Positions 18,955-26,862 of a DNA stretch of 64,000 nt are shown here, piece after piece; within the stretch, counting starts at the first letter, position 1, and every line of letters starts with the position of its first letter. The stretch is taken from NCBI RefSeq assembly GCF_046156175.1, contig NZ_JAYLVL010000003.1, positions 186,001 to 250,000 on the forward strand, in the 5' to 3' direction. Below the pieces are notes generated by a model. It did no database searches. It was given only the letters and a program-made list of their open reading frames with translations, and was not told the origin of the DNA. Source of the DNA: Lacisediminihabitans sp046156175 (GTDB taxonomy: Bacteria; Actinomycetota; Actinomycetes; Actinomycetales; Microbacteriaceae). The position numbers and the translations under genes are program-made.

Positions 18955-19643
18955 GGCGCGTTCTCGGCGCTGAACTTCTCGAGAACGGCTTCGATCCGGG
19001 CCTCGGTGATCACCCCGTGGCGAACGATCTTGAGGGCGCCACCGTCGATCAGGCCGGTCGCGTCGACGATAGTCGATCCCAGTCCGGCCGCTTCGTAGTC
19101 GAGGCCGACCTCTCCGCCGTCCAGGTAGACCTCGACGCTGTCGCCCAGCATCCGCTCCGCATCCTGGGCGGTGCGCGCCGCGATCTCCCCGGTGAGGTTG
19201 GCAGAGGACACGGCGAGCGGACCGGTCTCCGACAGCAGTTCGAGCGCGAGGCGGTTGTTCGGCATCCGGAGCGCGACGGTTCCCCCGGTCTCGCCCAGGT
19301 CCCAGTCGAGAGAGGGGTTGGCGGGAAGGATCACCGTGAGGCCACCCGGCCAGAACTCCGCCACGAGGGCACGGACCTCCGGCGGTACCGTCTCGGCGAG
19401 AGCGTCGAGGGTCGGGATGCCCGGGATGAGCACCGGCGGGGGCGACTGCCTGGTGCGTCCCTTGGCATCGAGAAGACGCTGCACCCCATAGGTGTTGAAG
19501 GCGTCGACGGCGAGGCCGTAGACGGTGTCGGTGGGGAACACCACGAGTTCCCCCCGGCCGATGGCGACCCGTGCGAGCCGCATTCCGGTGAGAAGTTCGT
19601 CCTGCTCCGAGCAGTTATAGATCGTCGCCATATCGCTAGACAT
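18951..19643 (-). CDS. tsaC: L-threonylcarbamoyladenylate synthase
   Basis: 230 aa YrdC/Sua5-domain enzyme making threonylcarbamoyl-AMP from threonine, bicarbonate and ATP for the t6A37 tRNA modification. Signatures: GELVVFPTDTVYGLAVDAF, KGRTRQSPPPVLI, EFWPGGLTVIL and PLAVSSANLTGE. A second ATG at 19631 (MATIYNCSE) is an equally good start by homology. It begins a minus-strand operon running into wecA and the atp genes. In many actinobacteria it follows prmC directly; here three plus-strand genes lie between. Confidence 0.93.
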   Translation of the reverse strand: MSSDMATIYNCSEQDELLTGMRLARVAIGRGELVVFPTDTVYGLAVDAFNTYGVQRLLDAKGRTRQSPPPVLIPGIPTLDALAETVPPEVRALVAEFWPGGLTVILPANPSLDWDLGETGGTVALRMPNNRLALELLSETGPLAVSSANLTGEIAARTAQDAERMLGDSVEVYLDGGEVGLDYEAAGLGSTIVDATGLIDGGALKIVRHGVITEARIEAVLEKFSAENAP

Positions 19644-19726
19644 CCTACTTCCAGCTGTTCGATGGCTTCTGCGTTGACATCACCTCCAGCGCAGCCTGAG
19701 ACAATCGGGTGACCGGTAGGAGCCCT

Positions 19727-20023
19727 GTGGACCTGTATCTCTTCGATTTCGACAAGACCCTGTATGCCTACGACTTCCATTTCCGGCTGCCGTCGCTCAG
19801 CCTCGTCACCGGAGTGAGCCAGTACCACCTCGCCAAGACGTGGTGGGCCGGAGGCTATGGAGCGCGAGCGGAAGACAGCTTCTTCGTCGACGACTCGGCG
19901 GAGAACGTAGAGGATACGCGCGCCGTCGGCATCCACGCCCATCAGCTCGTCTATCTGGATGGGGTGCCGCAGAGCGCTGCACTCGACCAGGCCATCTCCC
20001 GTTTCGCCAGCCGGAACACCTGA
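19727..20023 (+). pseudogene. HAD-superfamily hydrolase with internal in-frame deletion
   Basis: 98 aa from a GTG at 19727 (AGGAG 6 bases upstream). It starts with catalytic motif I (DLYLFDFDKTLYAYDF) and a cap-like TGVSQYHLAKTWWAGGY, then jumps at about 19855-19872 to the C-terminal motif IV part (EDSFFVDDSAENVEDTRAVG). The neighbouring paralogue has about 100 residues between the equivalent points, including motifs II and III and the Lys. The reading frame survives, but the product should be inactive. It is either a decaying gene or a deletion clone/assembly artefact; the stop overlaps the next start by one base. Confidence 0.7.
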
Positions 20024-20637
20024 TGCTGCTCTTCATCTTCGACATGGACGAAGTGCTGTACGGCTACGACTGGCAACGGCGGATGGCTGGCATGACCGAA
20101 CTCACCGGCCTCTCCCTCGAGCAGTTGCGGGAACGCTGGTGGCATGAGGAGGGCGAGATCGCGGCGGAGGCGGGTGGTTTCGCCTCTGCGGAGGTCTACC
20201 TTGCCGCGTTCAACGACGCGATCGGGTTCGAGGTGTCCGAAGCCGATTGGGTGCGGATTCGCGGTTCCGCGATGGAACCCTGGCGCGATTCGATCGCCGC
20301 CGTGCGGAGGGCCGCCGAGCTGGGGCAGGTCACCCTGCTGACGAACAACGGCCCCCTGACCGGCAAATACCTGCGGGAACTCGCCCCCGAGCTCGTTTCG
20401 GTGTTCGGCGATCACCTCTATACCTCCTCGGATTACGGAGCACGCAAGCCCGAACCGGAGGTGTTCCGGAGCGTGCTCGCCCGCTACTCGATCGACGCCC
20501 AGGACACCTTCTTCGCCGACGACATGCGGGAGAATATCGACGGAGCTGCGAGTATCGGAATCACGGCCCACCATTTCACCGATGCTCCTGCACTCCTCGC
20601 CGCGATCGAAGCGTTCGCGGAGGCACGGAGGGACTGA
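20023..20637 (+). CDS. HAD-superfamily hydrolase
   Basis: 204 aa, subfamily IA-like. Motif I is IFDMDEVLYGYD, motif II is VTLLTNNG, the motif III Lys is in DYGARKPEPEVF, and motif IV is DTFFADDMRENIDGAASIG; all four needed for phosphatase chemistry are present. The substrate is unknown. It shares layout and several motifs with the shortened copy just upstream, so the pair arose by tandem duplication. ATG at 20023 overlaps that stop. Confidence 0.85.
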   Translation: MLLFIFDMDEVLYGYDWQRRMAGMTELTGLSLEQLRERWWHEEGEIAAEAGGFASAEVYLAAFNDAIGFEVSEADWVRIRGSAMEPWRDSIAAVRRAAELGQVTLLTNNGPLTGKYLRELAPELVSVFGDHLYTSSDYGARKPEPEVFRSVLARYSIDAQDTFFADDMRENIDGAASIGITAHHFTDAPALLAAIEAFAEARRD

Positions 20638-20639
20638 CC

Positions 20640-21272
20640 ATGCTCGAACAGGCGACGCTCGACGAACTGTGGCTGTTCGACGATCCGGCGCAGTCCGAGT
20701 CGCGCTTCCGGGTCGAACTGGAGCGGGGCGGCCCCTGGGATGACACCGAACGTGCCGAGCTGACGACCCAGCTTGCCCGAGCCATCGGCCTCGAGGGACG
20801 ATTCGACGAGGCCGCGGCGCTGCTCATCGAGCTCGATGACGGAGCTCCGGTGGTGGGAGTGCGGGTGCTTCTCGAGTCTGGCCGCCTCATGAACGGCTCC
20901 GGGCATCCGGATGCCGCGGCCGGGCTGTTCCGCCAGGCCGCGTCGATCGCCCACCGCGCCGACCTGCTCTTCCTGCGGGTGGATGCGCTGCACATGCTCG
21001 CGATCGTCGACCCGGACGGCGCGGAGGACTGGACCGCGCAGGCCGCGGCCGTCGCCGAGGAGTCACCCGATCCACGCACCCGCCGCTGGCTCGTTTCGCT
21101 GCACAGCAATCTCGGCTGGTATCGGCTTGAGGCCGGCGACCCCTCCGCGGCGCTCGAGTCTTTCACCGAGGCATCCCGCTGGGCCGACCTCGTGGGCACG
21201 GAAGACCAGCGCACGTGGGCCGCCGAGGCAATCGCGGAGTGCACTGCGGCCCTGGAGGCGTCGGAAGAGTAG
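20640..21272 (+). CDS. TPR-like cytoplasmic protein of unknown function
   Basis: 210 aa, all-helical and Ala/Leu/Asp/Glu-rich, without signal peptide. Repeated helix pairs such as LARAIGLEGRFDEAAALLIEL, AAGLFRQAASIAHRA and LGWYRLEAGDPSAALESFTEA fit the tetratricopeptide pattern, so it is probably a protein-interaction scaffold. It starts 2 bases after the HAD stop and is likely co-expressed with it. Confidence 0.75.
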   Translation: MLEQATLDELWLFDDPAQSESRFRVELERGGPWDDTERAELTTQLARAIGLEGRFDEAAALLIELDDGAPVVGVRVLLESGRLMNGSGHPDAAAGLFRQAASIAHRADLLFLRVDALHMLAIVDPDGAEDWTAQAAAVAEESPDPRTRRWLVSLHSNLGWYRLEAGDPSAALESFTEASRWADLVGTEDQRTWAAEAIAECTAALEASEE

Positions 21273-21311
21273 CTCCATCGCAGGGCAGCGCCTTTCTCCC
21301 GAAACCGGGCG

Positions 21312-21357
21312 AGTGCGGTCTGTACGGGCTGGCGTGCCAGCCCGGAGTGTCCGCACT
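21312..21357. terminator. Hairpin between convergent genes (likely bidirectional terminator)
   Basis: Inner stem CGGGCTGGC-GT-GCCAGCCCG (21325-21344) is perfect over 9 bp and is flanked by outer arms AGTGCGG (21312-21318) and CCGCACT (21351-21357). It lies between the converging TPR-like gene and prmC. There is no T-run, which is usual for high-G+C hosts. Confidence 0.55.
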
Positions 21358-21414
21358 GGCCCGCCCTGACGGAGTTGCTGCTCGGGAGGCGATGCCCCGG
21401 CGGAGACTCGCGCC

Positions 21415-22287
21415 TCAGCGCAGGGCGGTCGTCGAGCGGTCCCGCCCGAGGAAGTCCGGGTGCGAGGCGATCGCGCGCCAGCCATCGGCGGCGAGGATGC
21501 CCGAAATCGCGGCCGCCTGAAGCTCGCCGTGCTCCAGCACGAGGGTGCCGCCCTGGTGCAGCAGGCGCCGGGCGGTGTGTGAGACCTGACGCACGACATC
21601 CAGCCCGTCCTTACCGCCATAGAGCGCGTGCTCGGGATCGAAGAGACGCACCTCCGGGTCGCGCGGGATCGCGCCGAGGGGAATGTAGGGAGGGTTCGAG
21701 ATGACCACCGATACGGTGCCGTCGAGCTCCGGCAGGGCCGCGGCGAGGTCCACGAACACGGCGCGAGCGTTCTCTGCGCCGCTCTCGCGGAAATTCTGCC
21801 GCGTCCAGATGAATGCCTCGGGTGAATTCTCCACGCCATAGACCCGGGCGTGGGGCACCTCGGTGGCGAGAGCAAGCGCGATCGCGCCACTGCCGGTGCC
21901 GAGGTCGATACCGATCGGCTCTGGAGTCGCGGCCGCGCGGAGGGCGTCGATCGCGAACTGCGCCACCTGCTCGGTCTCGGGCCGCGGCACGAACACGCCG
22001 GGCCCCACCGCGAGCTCGAGCGACCGGAACGGTGCCCTGCCGGTGATGTGCTGGAGCGGTTCTCGAGCCGCTCGACGCTCCACGAAGGCGGAGATCGTCG
22101 CCGCATCCGCGACCGAGATGGCCGTGCCGGTGATGGCCTTCGCCTGCACCTCACCACGACTCATCCCGAGCACGAAACCGAGCAACAGCTCGGCATCGAC
22201 GTCGGGAGAGGGAACACCCGCCCGGGTGAGCAGTTCGACGGCGCGGAGGAGCGTCGTCGAGACTGTGGGGACTTCCGGAGTGGTCAT
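21415..22287 (-). CDS. prmC: Release factor glutamine methyltransferase
   Basis: 290 aa SAM-dependent enzyme that methylates the Gln of the GGQ motif in RF1 and RF2. A helical N-terminal domain is followed by the Rossmann fold with GIDLGTGSGAIALALA (SAM binding) and the catalytic NPPY at residues 198-201. The open frame reaches into prfA, but the ATG at 22287 matches the family start. It follows its substrate gene prfA by 19 bases. Confidence 0.94.
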   Translation of the reverse strand: MTTPEVPTVSTTLLRAVELLTRAGVPSPDVDAELLLGFVLGMSRGEVQAKAITGTAISVADAATISAFVERRAAREPLQHITGRAPFRSLELAVGPGVFVPRPETEQVAQFAIDALRAAATPEPIGIDLGTGSGAIALALATEVPHARVYGVENSPEAFIWTRQNFRESGAENARAVFVDLAAALPELDGTVSVVISNPPYIPLGAIPRDPEVRLFDPEHALYGGKDGLDVVRQVSHTARRLLHQGGTLVLEHGELQAAAISGILAADGWRAIASHPDFLGRDRSTTALR

Positions 22288-22306
22288 GGCGCGGGGCGAG
22301 GCGAGA

Positions 22307-23404
22307 CTAGTCGGCGTCTCCGGCCAGGGCCTCGAGACGCGACTCTTCATCCGCTTCGATATCGCTCTGGATGACCGGCTCGAGAGCACCGTTCATCACG
22401 GCATCGAGGTTGTAGGCCTTGTAGCCCGTGCGGTGGTCGGCGATACGGTTCTCGGGGAAGTTGTACGTGCGGATGCGCTCTGACCGGTCCATCGTGCGGA
22501 TCTGGCTCTTGCGCACGACTGAAGCCGCGGCGTCGATCTCCTCCTGCTGACGTGCGAGCACGCGGGCCCGCAGCACGCGCATGCCGGCCTCACGGTTCTG
22601 CAGCTGCGATTTCTCGTTCTGCATGGCCACGACGATGCCGGTGGGAAGGTGGGTGATGCGCACGGCGGAGTCGGTGGTGTTCACCGACTGGCCGCCCGGG
22701 CCGCTCGACCGGTAGACGTCGATCTTGAGATCGTTCTGGCTGATCTCGACCTCTTCCGGCTCATCCACCTCTGGGAACACGAGCACGCCCGCTGCAGAGG
22801 TGTGGATGCGCCCCTGCGACTCGGTCGCGGGCACGCGCTGCACGCGGTGCACCCCGCCCTCGTACTTGAGGTGCGCCCAGACGCCCTCGGCAGGGTCGGT
22901 CGAGTTGCCCTTGATGGCGAGCTGCACGTCCTTGATGCCGCCGAGGTCGCTCGAGGTCTGCTCGATGATCTCGGTCTTCCACTTCTTGGACTCCGCATAG
23001 TGCAGGTACATGCGCAGCAGATCGCCGGCGAAGAGCGCGGACTCTGCGCCGCCCTCTCCCATCTTGATCTCCATGATCACGTCACGACCGTCGTTGGGAT
23101 CCCGCGGAATGAGCAGTCGGCGCAGGCGCTCCTCCATCACGTCGAGCTCCGACTTGATGTTCGGAAGCTCCGCTGCGAAGGATTCGTCGTCTGCCGCCAT
23201 CTCGGTGGCAGCCTCGAAGTCGTCAGTGAGCGCCATCCACCGGTTGTAGGCGTCGACGATGCGGCTGAGCTCGGCGTAGCGCCGATTGACCTTCTTCGAC
23301 TTGGCCGGGTTGGAGTGGAGTTCGGGGTCGGCAAGCTGTTCCTGAAGGTCCGCATGCTCGACCAAGAGGGTCTTCACCGACTCGAAGACACCAGAGTCTG
23401 CCAT
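22307..23404 (-). CDS. prfA: Peptide chain release factor 1
   Basis: 365 aa. GGQ (near residue 237, context SSGPGGQSVNTTDSAVRITH) triggers peptide release at the ribosome, and the PAT-type anticodon region is replaced by VQRVPATESQGRIHTSA, which reads UAA and UAG as in RF1. It lies 5 bases after rho and is followed by prmC. Confidence 0.97.
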   Translation of the reverse strand: MADSGVFESVKTLLVEHADLQEQLADPELHSNPAKSKKVNRRYAELSRIVDAYNRWMALTDDFEAATEMAADDESFAAELPNIKSELDVMEERLRRLLIPRDPNDGRDVIMEIKMGEGGAESALFAGDLLRMYLHYAESKKWKTEIIEQTSSDLGGIKDVQLAIKGNSTDPAEGVWAHLKYEGGVHRVQRVPATESQGRIHTSAAGVLVFPEVDEPEEVEISQNDLKIDVYRSSGPGGQSVNTTDSAVRITHLPTGIVVAMQNEKSQLQNREAGMRVLRARVLARQQEEIDAAASVVRKSQIRTMDRSERIRTYNFPENRIADHRTGYKAYNLDAVMNGALEPVIQSDIEADEESRLEALAGDAD

Positions 23405-23409
23405 CGGTA

Positions 23410-25695
23410 CTAGTCCTCTTTCGACCCGGATGCGCCCGGAAGCGACTTCTGGATCTTCATGAGGAACTCGACGTTCGACGAGGTGTCCTTCAGCTGCGTG
23501 AGTACGAGCTCGAGGGCCTGCTGGGTCTCGAGTCCGGCGAGTGCCCGACGGAGCTTCCAGTTGATCTTCGTCTCGTCGACGCCCATGAGCATCTCCTCGC
23601 GCCGGGTGCCAGAGGCGTTCACGTCGACGGCCGGGAAGATGCGCTTGTCAGCGAGCTGACGTGAAAGCCTCAGCTCCATGTTCCCGGTGCCCTTGAACTC
23701 TTCGAAGATGACCTCGTCCATCTTGGATCCGGTCTCGACGAGCGCGGTGGCGAGGATCGTGAGCGATCCGCCGTCCTCGATATTCCGAGCGGCACCGAAG
23801 AAACGCTTCGGCGGGTAGAGAGCCGAGGAGTCGACACCACCGGACAGGATGCGCCCGGAGGCCGGAGCGGCCAGGTTGTAGGCGCGGCCGAGGCGGGTGA
23901 TCGAGTCGAGCAGCACGACGACGTCGTGACCGAGCTCGACGAGACGCTTGGCACGCTCGATGGCGAGTTCGGCGACCGTGGTGTGGTCTTCTGCGGGGCG
24001 ATCGAAGGTGGAGGCGATGACCTCACCCTTGACCGTGCGCTGCATGTCGGTGACCTCTTCCGGACGCTCGTCGACCAGCACGACCATGAGGTGCACCTCG
24101 GGGTTGTTCTTGGCGATGGCGTTGGCGATGGCCTGCAGCACGAGCGTCTTGCCTGCCTTGGGCGGCGAGACGATGAGGCCGCGCTGGCCCTTCCCGATCG
24201 GGGACACGAGGTCGATGATGCGAGTGGTGAGCTTGCCCGACTCGGTCTCGAGGCGCAGGCGCTCCGAGGGGTAGAGCGGGGTCAGCTTGCCGAACTCGAC
24301 ACGGTCGGCGGCCTGCTCGATGGGCAGTCCGTTGATCGAGTCGATCTTCACGATCGCGTTGTACTTCTGGCGACCGGAGTTGTCGTTCTCGCGCGGCTGG
24401 CGGATGGCTCCGACCACGGCATCACCCTTGCGCAGGTTGTACTTCTTCACCTGTCCGAGGGAGACGTAGACGTCGTTGTTGCCCGGCAGGTAGCCGCTCG
24501 TGCGCACGAAGGCATAGTTGTCGAGCACGTCGAGGATGCCGGCGACCGGGATGAGCACGTCATCCTCGGTGATCTCGGGCTCGAAGTCGTCATTGCCGCC
24601 GGCGCCGCGGCGCTTACGGTCACGGTAGCGGTTGCGGCCGCCGCGGTCGTCGTCCTCGAGCAGCTGCTGCTGGTTGCGGTCGTTGTTGCCGCTGCGGTCG
24701 TTGTTGTTCTGCTGCTGGCGGTCGTTGCCCTGCTGGCGGGAGTTGCCGTTCTGCTGGCCACCACCCTGGTTGTTCTGCTGGTTGCGGTTGTTCGCATTGC
24801 GACCATTGGCGCGCTGTCCCTCGGACTGCTCACCGTTCTGGCCGTTCTGGTTCTGGTTCTGGTTGTTCTGGGCAGCCTGGCCGTTCTGGCCGTTCTGGCC
24901 GTTCTGGCCGTTCTGGCCGTTCTGGCCCTGGGCCGAGGCATCGCCCTGCTGGCGGTCGCCCTGCTGGCGATCTCCGCCGCGGTTGCGGTTGCGGTTGCGC
25001 GAGTTGCGGGTGGGCTGGGCGTCATCGGCCTGCGCCTCCGCTTCGGCTTCCTGGCCGGGAATGCGGTCGAGGCCATCGGCCTGCTGCGAGTCCGCGACGG
25101 CGGCCCGCTCGGCCTCCTGGCCGGGGATGCGGTCGAGACCGGCGGAAAGAGCGGCGTCGGCCAGCGCGATGCGCTCGGCTTCCTGGCCGGGGATGCGGTC
25201 GAGGCCACCGGTCTGCTGCGAGTCCGCGACGGCGGCCCGCTCGGCCTCCTGGCCGGGGATGCGGTCGAGACCGTTTTCCGCACGGTTCACGTGGCGGGTG
25301 ACCGACTTCGGCTCCGCCTTCCCGGCGGAGCGGGCTGCCGCCGCACGGCGCGGCTCGTGCTGTGTCGACTCGATGACGGGCGCTTCGGCGGCGGCAGCAT
25401 CCACAATCGAGGTGCTGGCGCGGCGCGACGCCCGCTTCTTGGCAACCGGCGCATCAGCGACAGGCGCGTCGGTGACCACTGCGTCACCTACCGGTGCGTC
25501 AGCGACCGGCTCGGAAGCGACGGGGCGTGCTTTGTTGTTCTGGATCTCGGAGATGGCATCCACGAGTTCTCCTTTACGAAGTTTGGACGAGCCACTGAGG
25601 CCGAGCTCGGCCGCGAGAGCCTGGAGCTCGGGAAGGCGGAGTTTGGCGAGGGCGATGGAGTCTGTACCTGCGGCACGGACAGTGAGGTCAGTCAC
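23410..25695 (-). CDS. rho: Transcription termination factor Rho with repeat-rich insertion
   Basis: 761 aa from the GTG at 25693-25695, which has AAGGA about 9 bases upstream; the frame is open further but without homology. N-terminal Rho domain (LRLPELQALAAELGLSGSSK) is followed by a roughly 300-residue disordered insertion: four 22-residue repeats beginning GLDRIPGQEAE, then a QNG-rich and an Arg/Asn/Gly-rich stretch. RNA-binding (FVRTSGYLPGNNDVYVS) and ATPase domains follow, with Walker A PPKAGKT near residue 511 and the VDSSALYPPKRFFGAARNIE Q-/R-loop part. Long insertions are known in actinobacterial Rho and help RNA binding. It acts as a hexameric helicase. Confidence 0.95.
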   Translation of the reverse strand: MTDLTVRAAGTDSIALAKLRLPELQALAAELGLSGSSKLRKGELVDAISEIQNNKARPVASEPVADAPVGDAVVTDAPVADAPVAKKRASRRASTSIVDAAAAEAPVIESTQHEPRRAAAARSAGKAEPKSVTRHVNRAENGLDRIPGQEAERAAVADSQQTGGLDRIPGQEAERIALADAALSAGLDRIPGQEAERAAVADSQQADGLDRIPGQEAEAEAQADDAQPTRNSRNRNRNRGGDRQQGDRQQGDASAQGQNGQNGQNGQNGQNGQAAQNNQNQNQNGQNGEQSEGQRANGRNANNRNQQNNQGGGQQNGNSRQQGNDRQQQNNNDRSGNNDRNQQQLLEDDDRGGRNRYRDRKRRGAGGNDDFEPEITEDDVLIPVAGILDVLDNYAFVRTSGYLPGNNDVYVSLGQVKKYNLRKGDAVVGAIRQPRENDNSGRQKYNAIVKIDSINGLPIEQAADRVEFGKLTPLYPSERLRLETESGKLTTRIIDLVSPIGKGQRGLIVSPPKAGKTLVLQAIANAIAKNNPEVHLMVVLVDERPEEVTDMQRTVKGEVIASTFDRPAEDHTTVAELAIERAKRLVELGHDVVVLLDSITRLGRAYNLAAPASGRILSGGVDSSALYPPKRFFGAARNIEDGGSLTILATALVETGSKMDEVIFEEFKGTGNMELRLSRQLADKRIFPAVDVNASGTRREEMLMGVDETKINWKLRRALAGLETQQALELVLTQLKDTSSNVEFLMKIQKSLPGASGSKED
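24838..24950 (-). repeat. QNG-coding 9-bp microsatellite within rho
   Basis: A run of 9-base units (plus strand CCGTTCTGG) codes for consecutive Gln-Asn-Gly triplets, then breaks into QN pairs. The array is in frame and should be length-variable between strains. Confidence 0.75.
25005..25290 (-). repeat. Four 66-bp tandem repeats within rho
   Basis: The rho insertion carries four units of 22 codons, each beginning GLDRIPGQEAE and ending in an Ala/Asp/Gln-rich part. Units one and three are nearly identical (ERAAVADSQQ), while two and four have diverged, so the array looks like unequal crossing-over followed by drift. Confidence 0.8.
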
Positions 25696-25724
25696 TAAGA
25701 GGGTTCCTTTCCCCGAACAAGGTC

Positions 25725-25741
25725 CGCACCTGACAGGTGCG
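25725..25741. promoter_or_regulatory. 17-bp palindrome in the rho leader
   Basis: CGCACCTG-A-CAGGTGCG is a perfect 8-bp inverted repeat with a single central base, 30 bases upstream of the rho start in a roughly 198-base leader. It could be an operator or an RNA hairpin in a leader used for Rho autoregulation; the sequence alone does not tell which. Confidence 0.5.
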
Positions 25742-25893
25742 ACTGAGCCTTGCGGGAGGGTTTGACGTTCGGCGCTTTCGCTTCGGGTAGCGCCTGTACG
25801 AATGTTCGCAACTGCGCGGGAAGGCACTGGTGAATAACGAAGCTGACGCCTGTGAATGTGTTGTCTGGTGAGTGTGCTGTCCGGGGGTTTCGG

Positions 25894-26862
25894 TTAGCCC
25901 GAATTTTCTACCGGATGCATTGACACTGTAGCACCTTTGAAGTCGATGGCCAGCAGGAGCGACTGCCACGGCGAGCCGGATCGTGCGGCGATCAGCTCGG
26001 CGGCGACGAGCCGCTGGGCGGGGTCGCTGCACAGCACGAGGATCGACGGACCGGCACCGGAGACCACGGCCGGAAGCCCGTGGGAGCGGAGTTCGAGGAT
26101 GAGCGATTCGGTCTCCGGCATCGCGGCGGCGCGGTAACTCTGGTGCAGTTTGTCCTCCGTGGCCGCGAGCAGCAATTCGGGACTCTGGATCAGGGCGGCG
26201 ATCAGCAGGGCCGAACGCGAGACATTGAAGATCGCGTCTTCGTGGGGCACCGAGGCCGGTCGCAGGCTTCGGGCGAGCTCGGTCGACATGGTCGACTCCG
26301 GCACCGCGATGAGCGGGGAGACGCCGCGGTGCACGATGAGCTTCTTGTGCTGCGGGCCGGCATCCGTGGTCCAGGCAATGGTGAGACCACCGAAGAGTGC
26401 GGGTGCGACGTTGTCGGGATGCCCCTCGAGAGCGGTCGCGAGGGCGAGCAGGGCGCCGGAGTCGATGTCGACGATGCCGTCGAGCAGGCCCTTAGCCGCC
26501 ATGATGCCCGAGACGATCGCGGCCCCGGATGACCCGAGTCCCCGGCCGTGCGGGATGTTGTTGCGCGCCACGAGGTCGAGACCCGGCAGCGGTTGCGAGT
26601 AGGCCGCGAAGGTATAGGCGATGGCGGTGACCACGAGGTTGGACTCGTCGGTGGGCACCTCGCCCGCCCCGACCCCGATGACCTCCACCGTCGCCCCCGG
26701 CGCATCCCGCACCGTGACGGTGAGTTCGTCGTAGAGCGACAGCGCCAGGCCGAGGGTGTCGAACCCCGGTCCGAGATTGGCCGTGGTCGCGGGGACGCGC
26801 ACGGTCACCGACCTTCCGGCGAACTCCTCGACCGAGGCCGACGATGAATCGGCTGCGTTCAC
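25894..26862 (-). CDS. thrB: Homoserine kinase
   Basis: 322 aa GHMP kinase phosphorylating homoserine on the way to threonine. The ATP-binding motif PHGRGLGSSGAAIVSG is near residue 100, with VRVPATTANLGPGFDTLG at the N-terminus and SGAGPSILVL near the C-terminus, all GHMP hallmarks. It overlaps thrC by 4 bases and is the last threonine gene before the rho leader. Confidence 0.95.
   Translation of the reverse strand: MNAADSSSASVEEFAGRSVTVRVPATTANLGPGFDTLGLALSLYDELTVTVRDAPGATVEVIGVGAGEVPTDESNLVVTAIAYTFAAYSQPLPGLDLVARNNIPHGRGLGSSGAAIVSGIMAAKGLLDGIVDIDSGALLALATALEGHPDNVAPALFGGLTIAWTTDAGPQHKKLIVHRGVSPLIAVPESTMSTELARSLRPASVPHEDAIFNVSRSALLIAALIQSPELLLAATEDKLHQSYRAAAMPETESLILELRSHGLPAVVSGAGPSILVLCSDPAQRLVAAELIAARSGSPWQSLLLAIDFKGATVSMHPVENSG

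Noticed and set aside
23926..25698. 590-codon plus-strand open frame opposite rho
   Set aside because: It is the complement of rho repeats and codon bias; the hydrophobic Leu/Val runs mirror the QNG and Ala-rich coding on the other strand.
25696..25893. Riboswitch upstream of rho
   Set aside because: Apart from the short palindrome I see no known riboswitch core.
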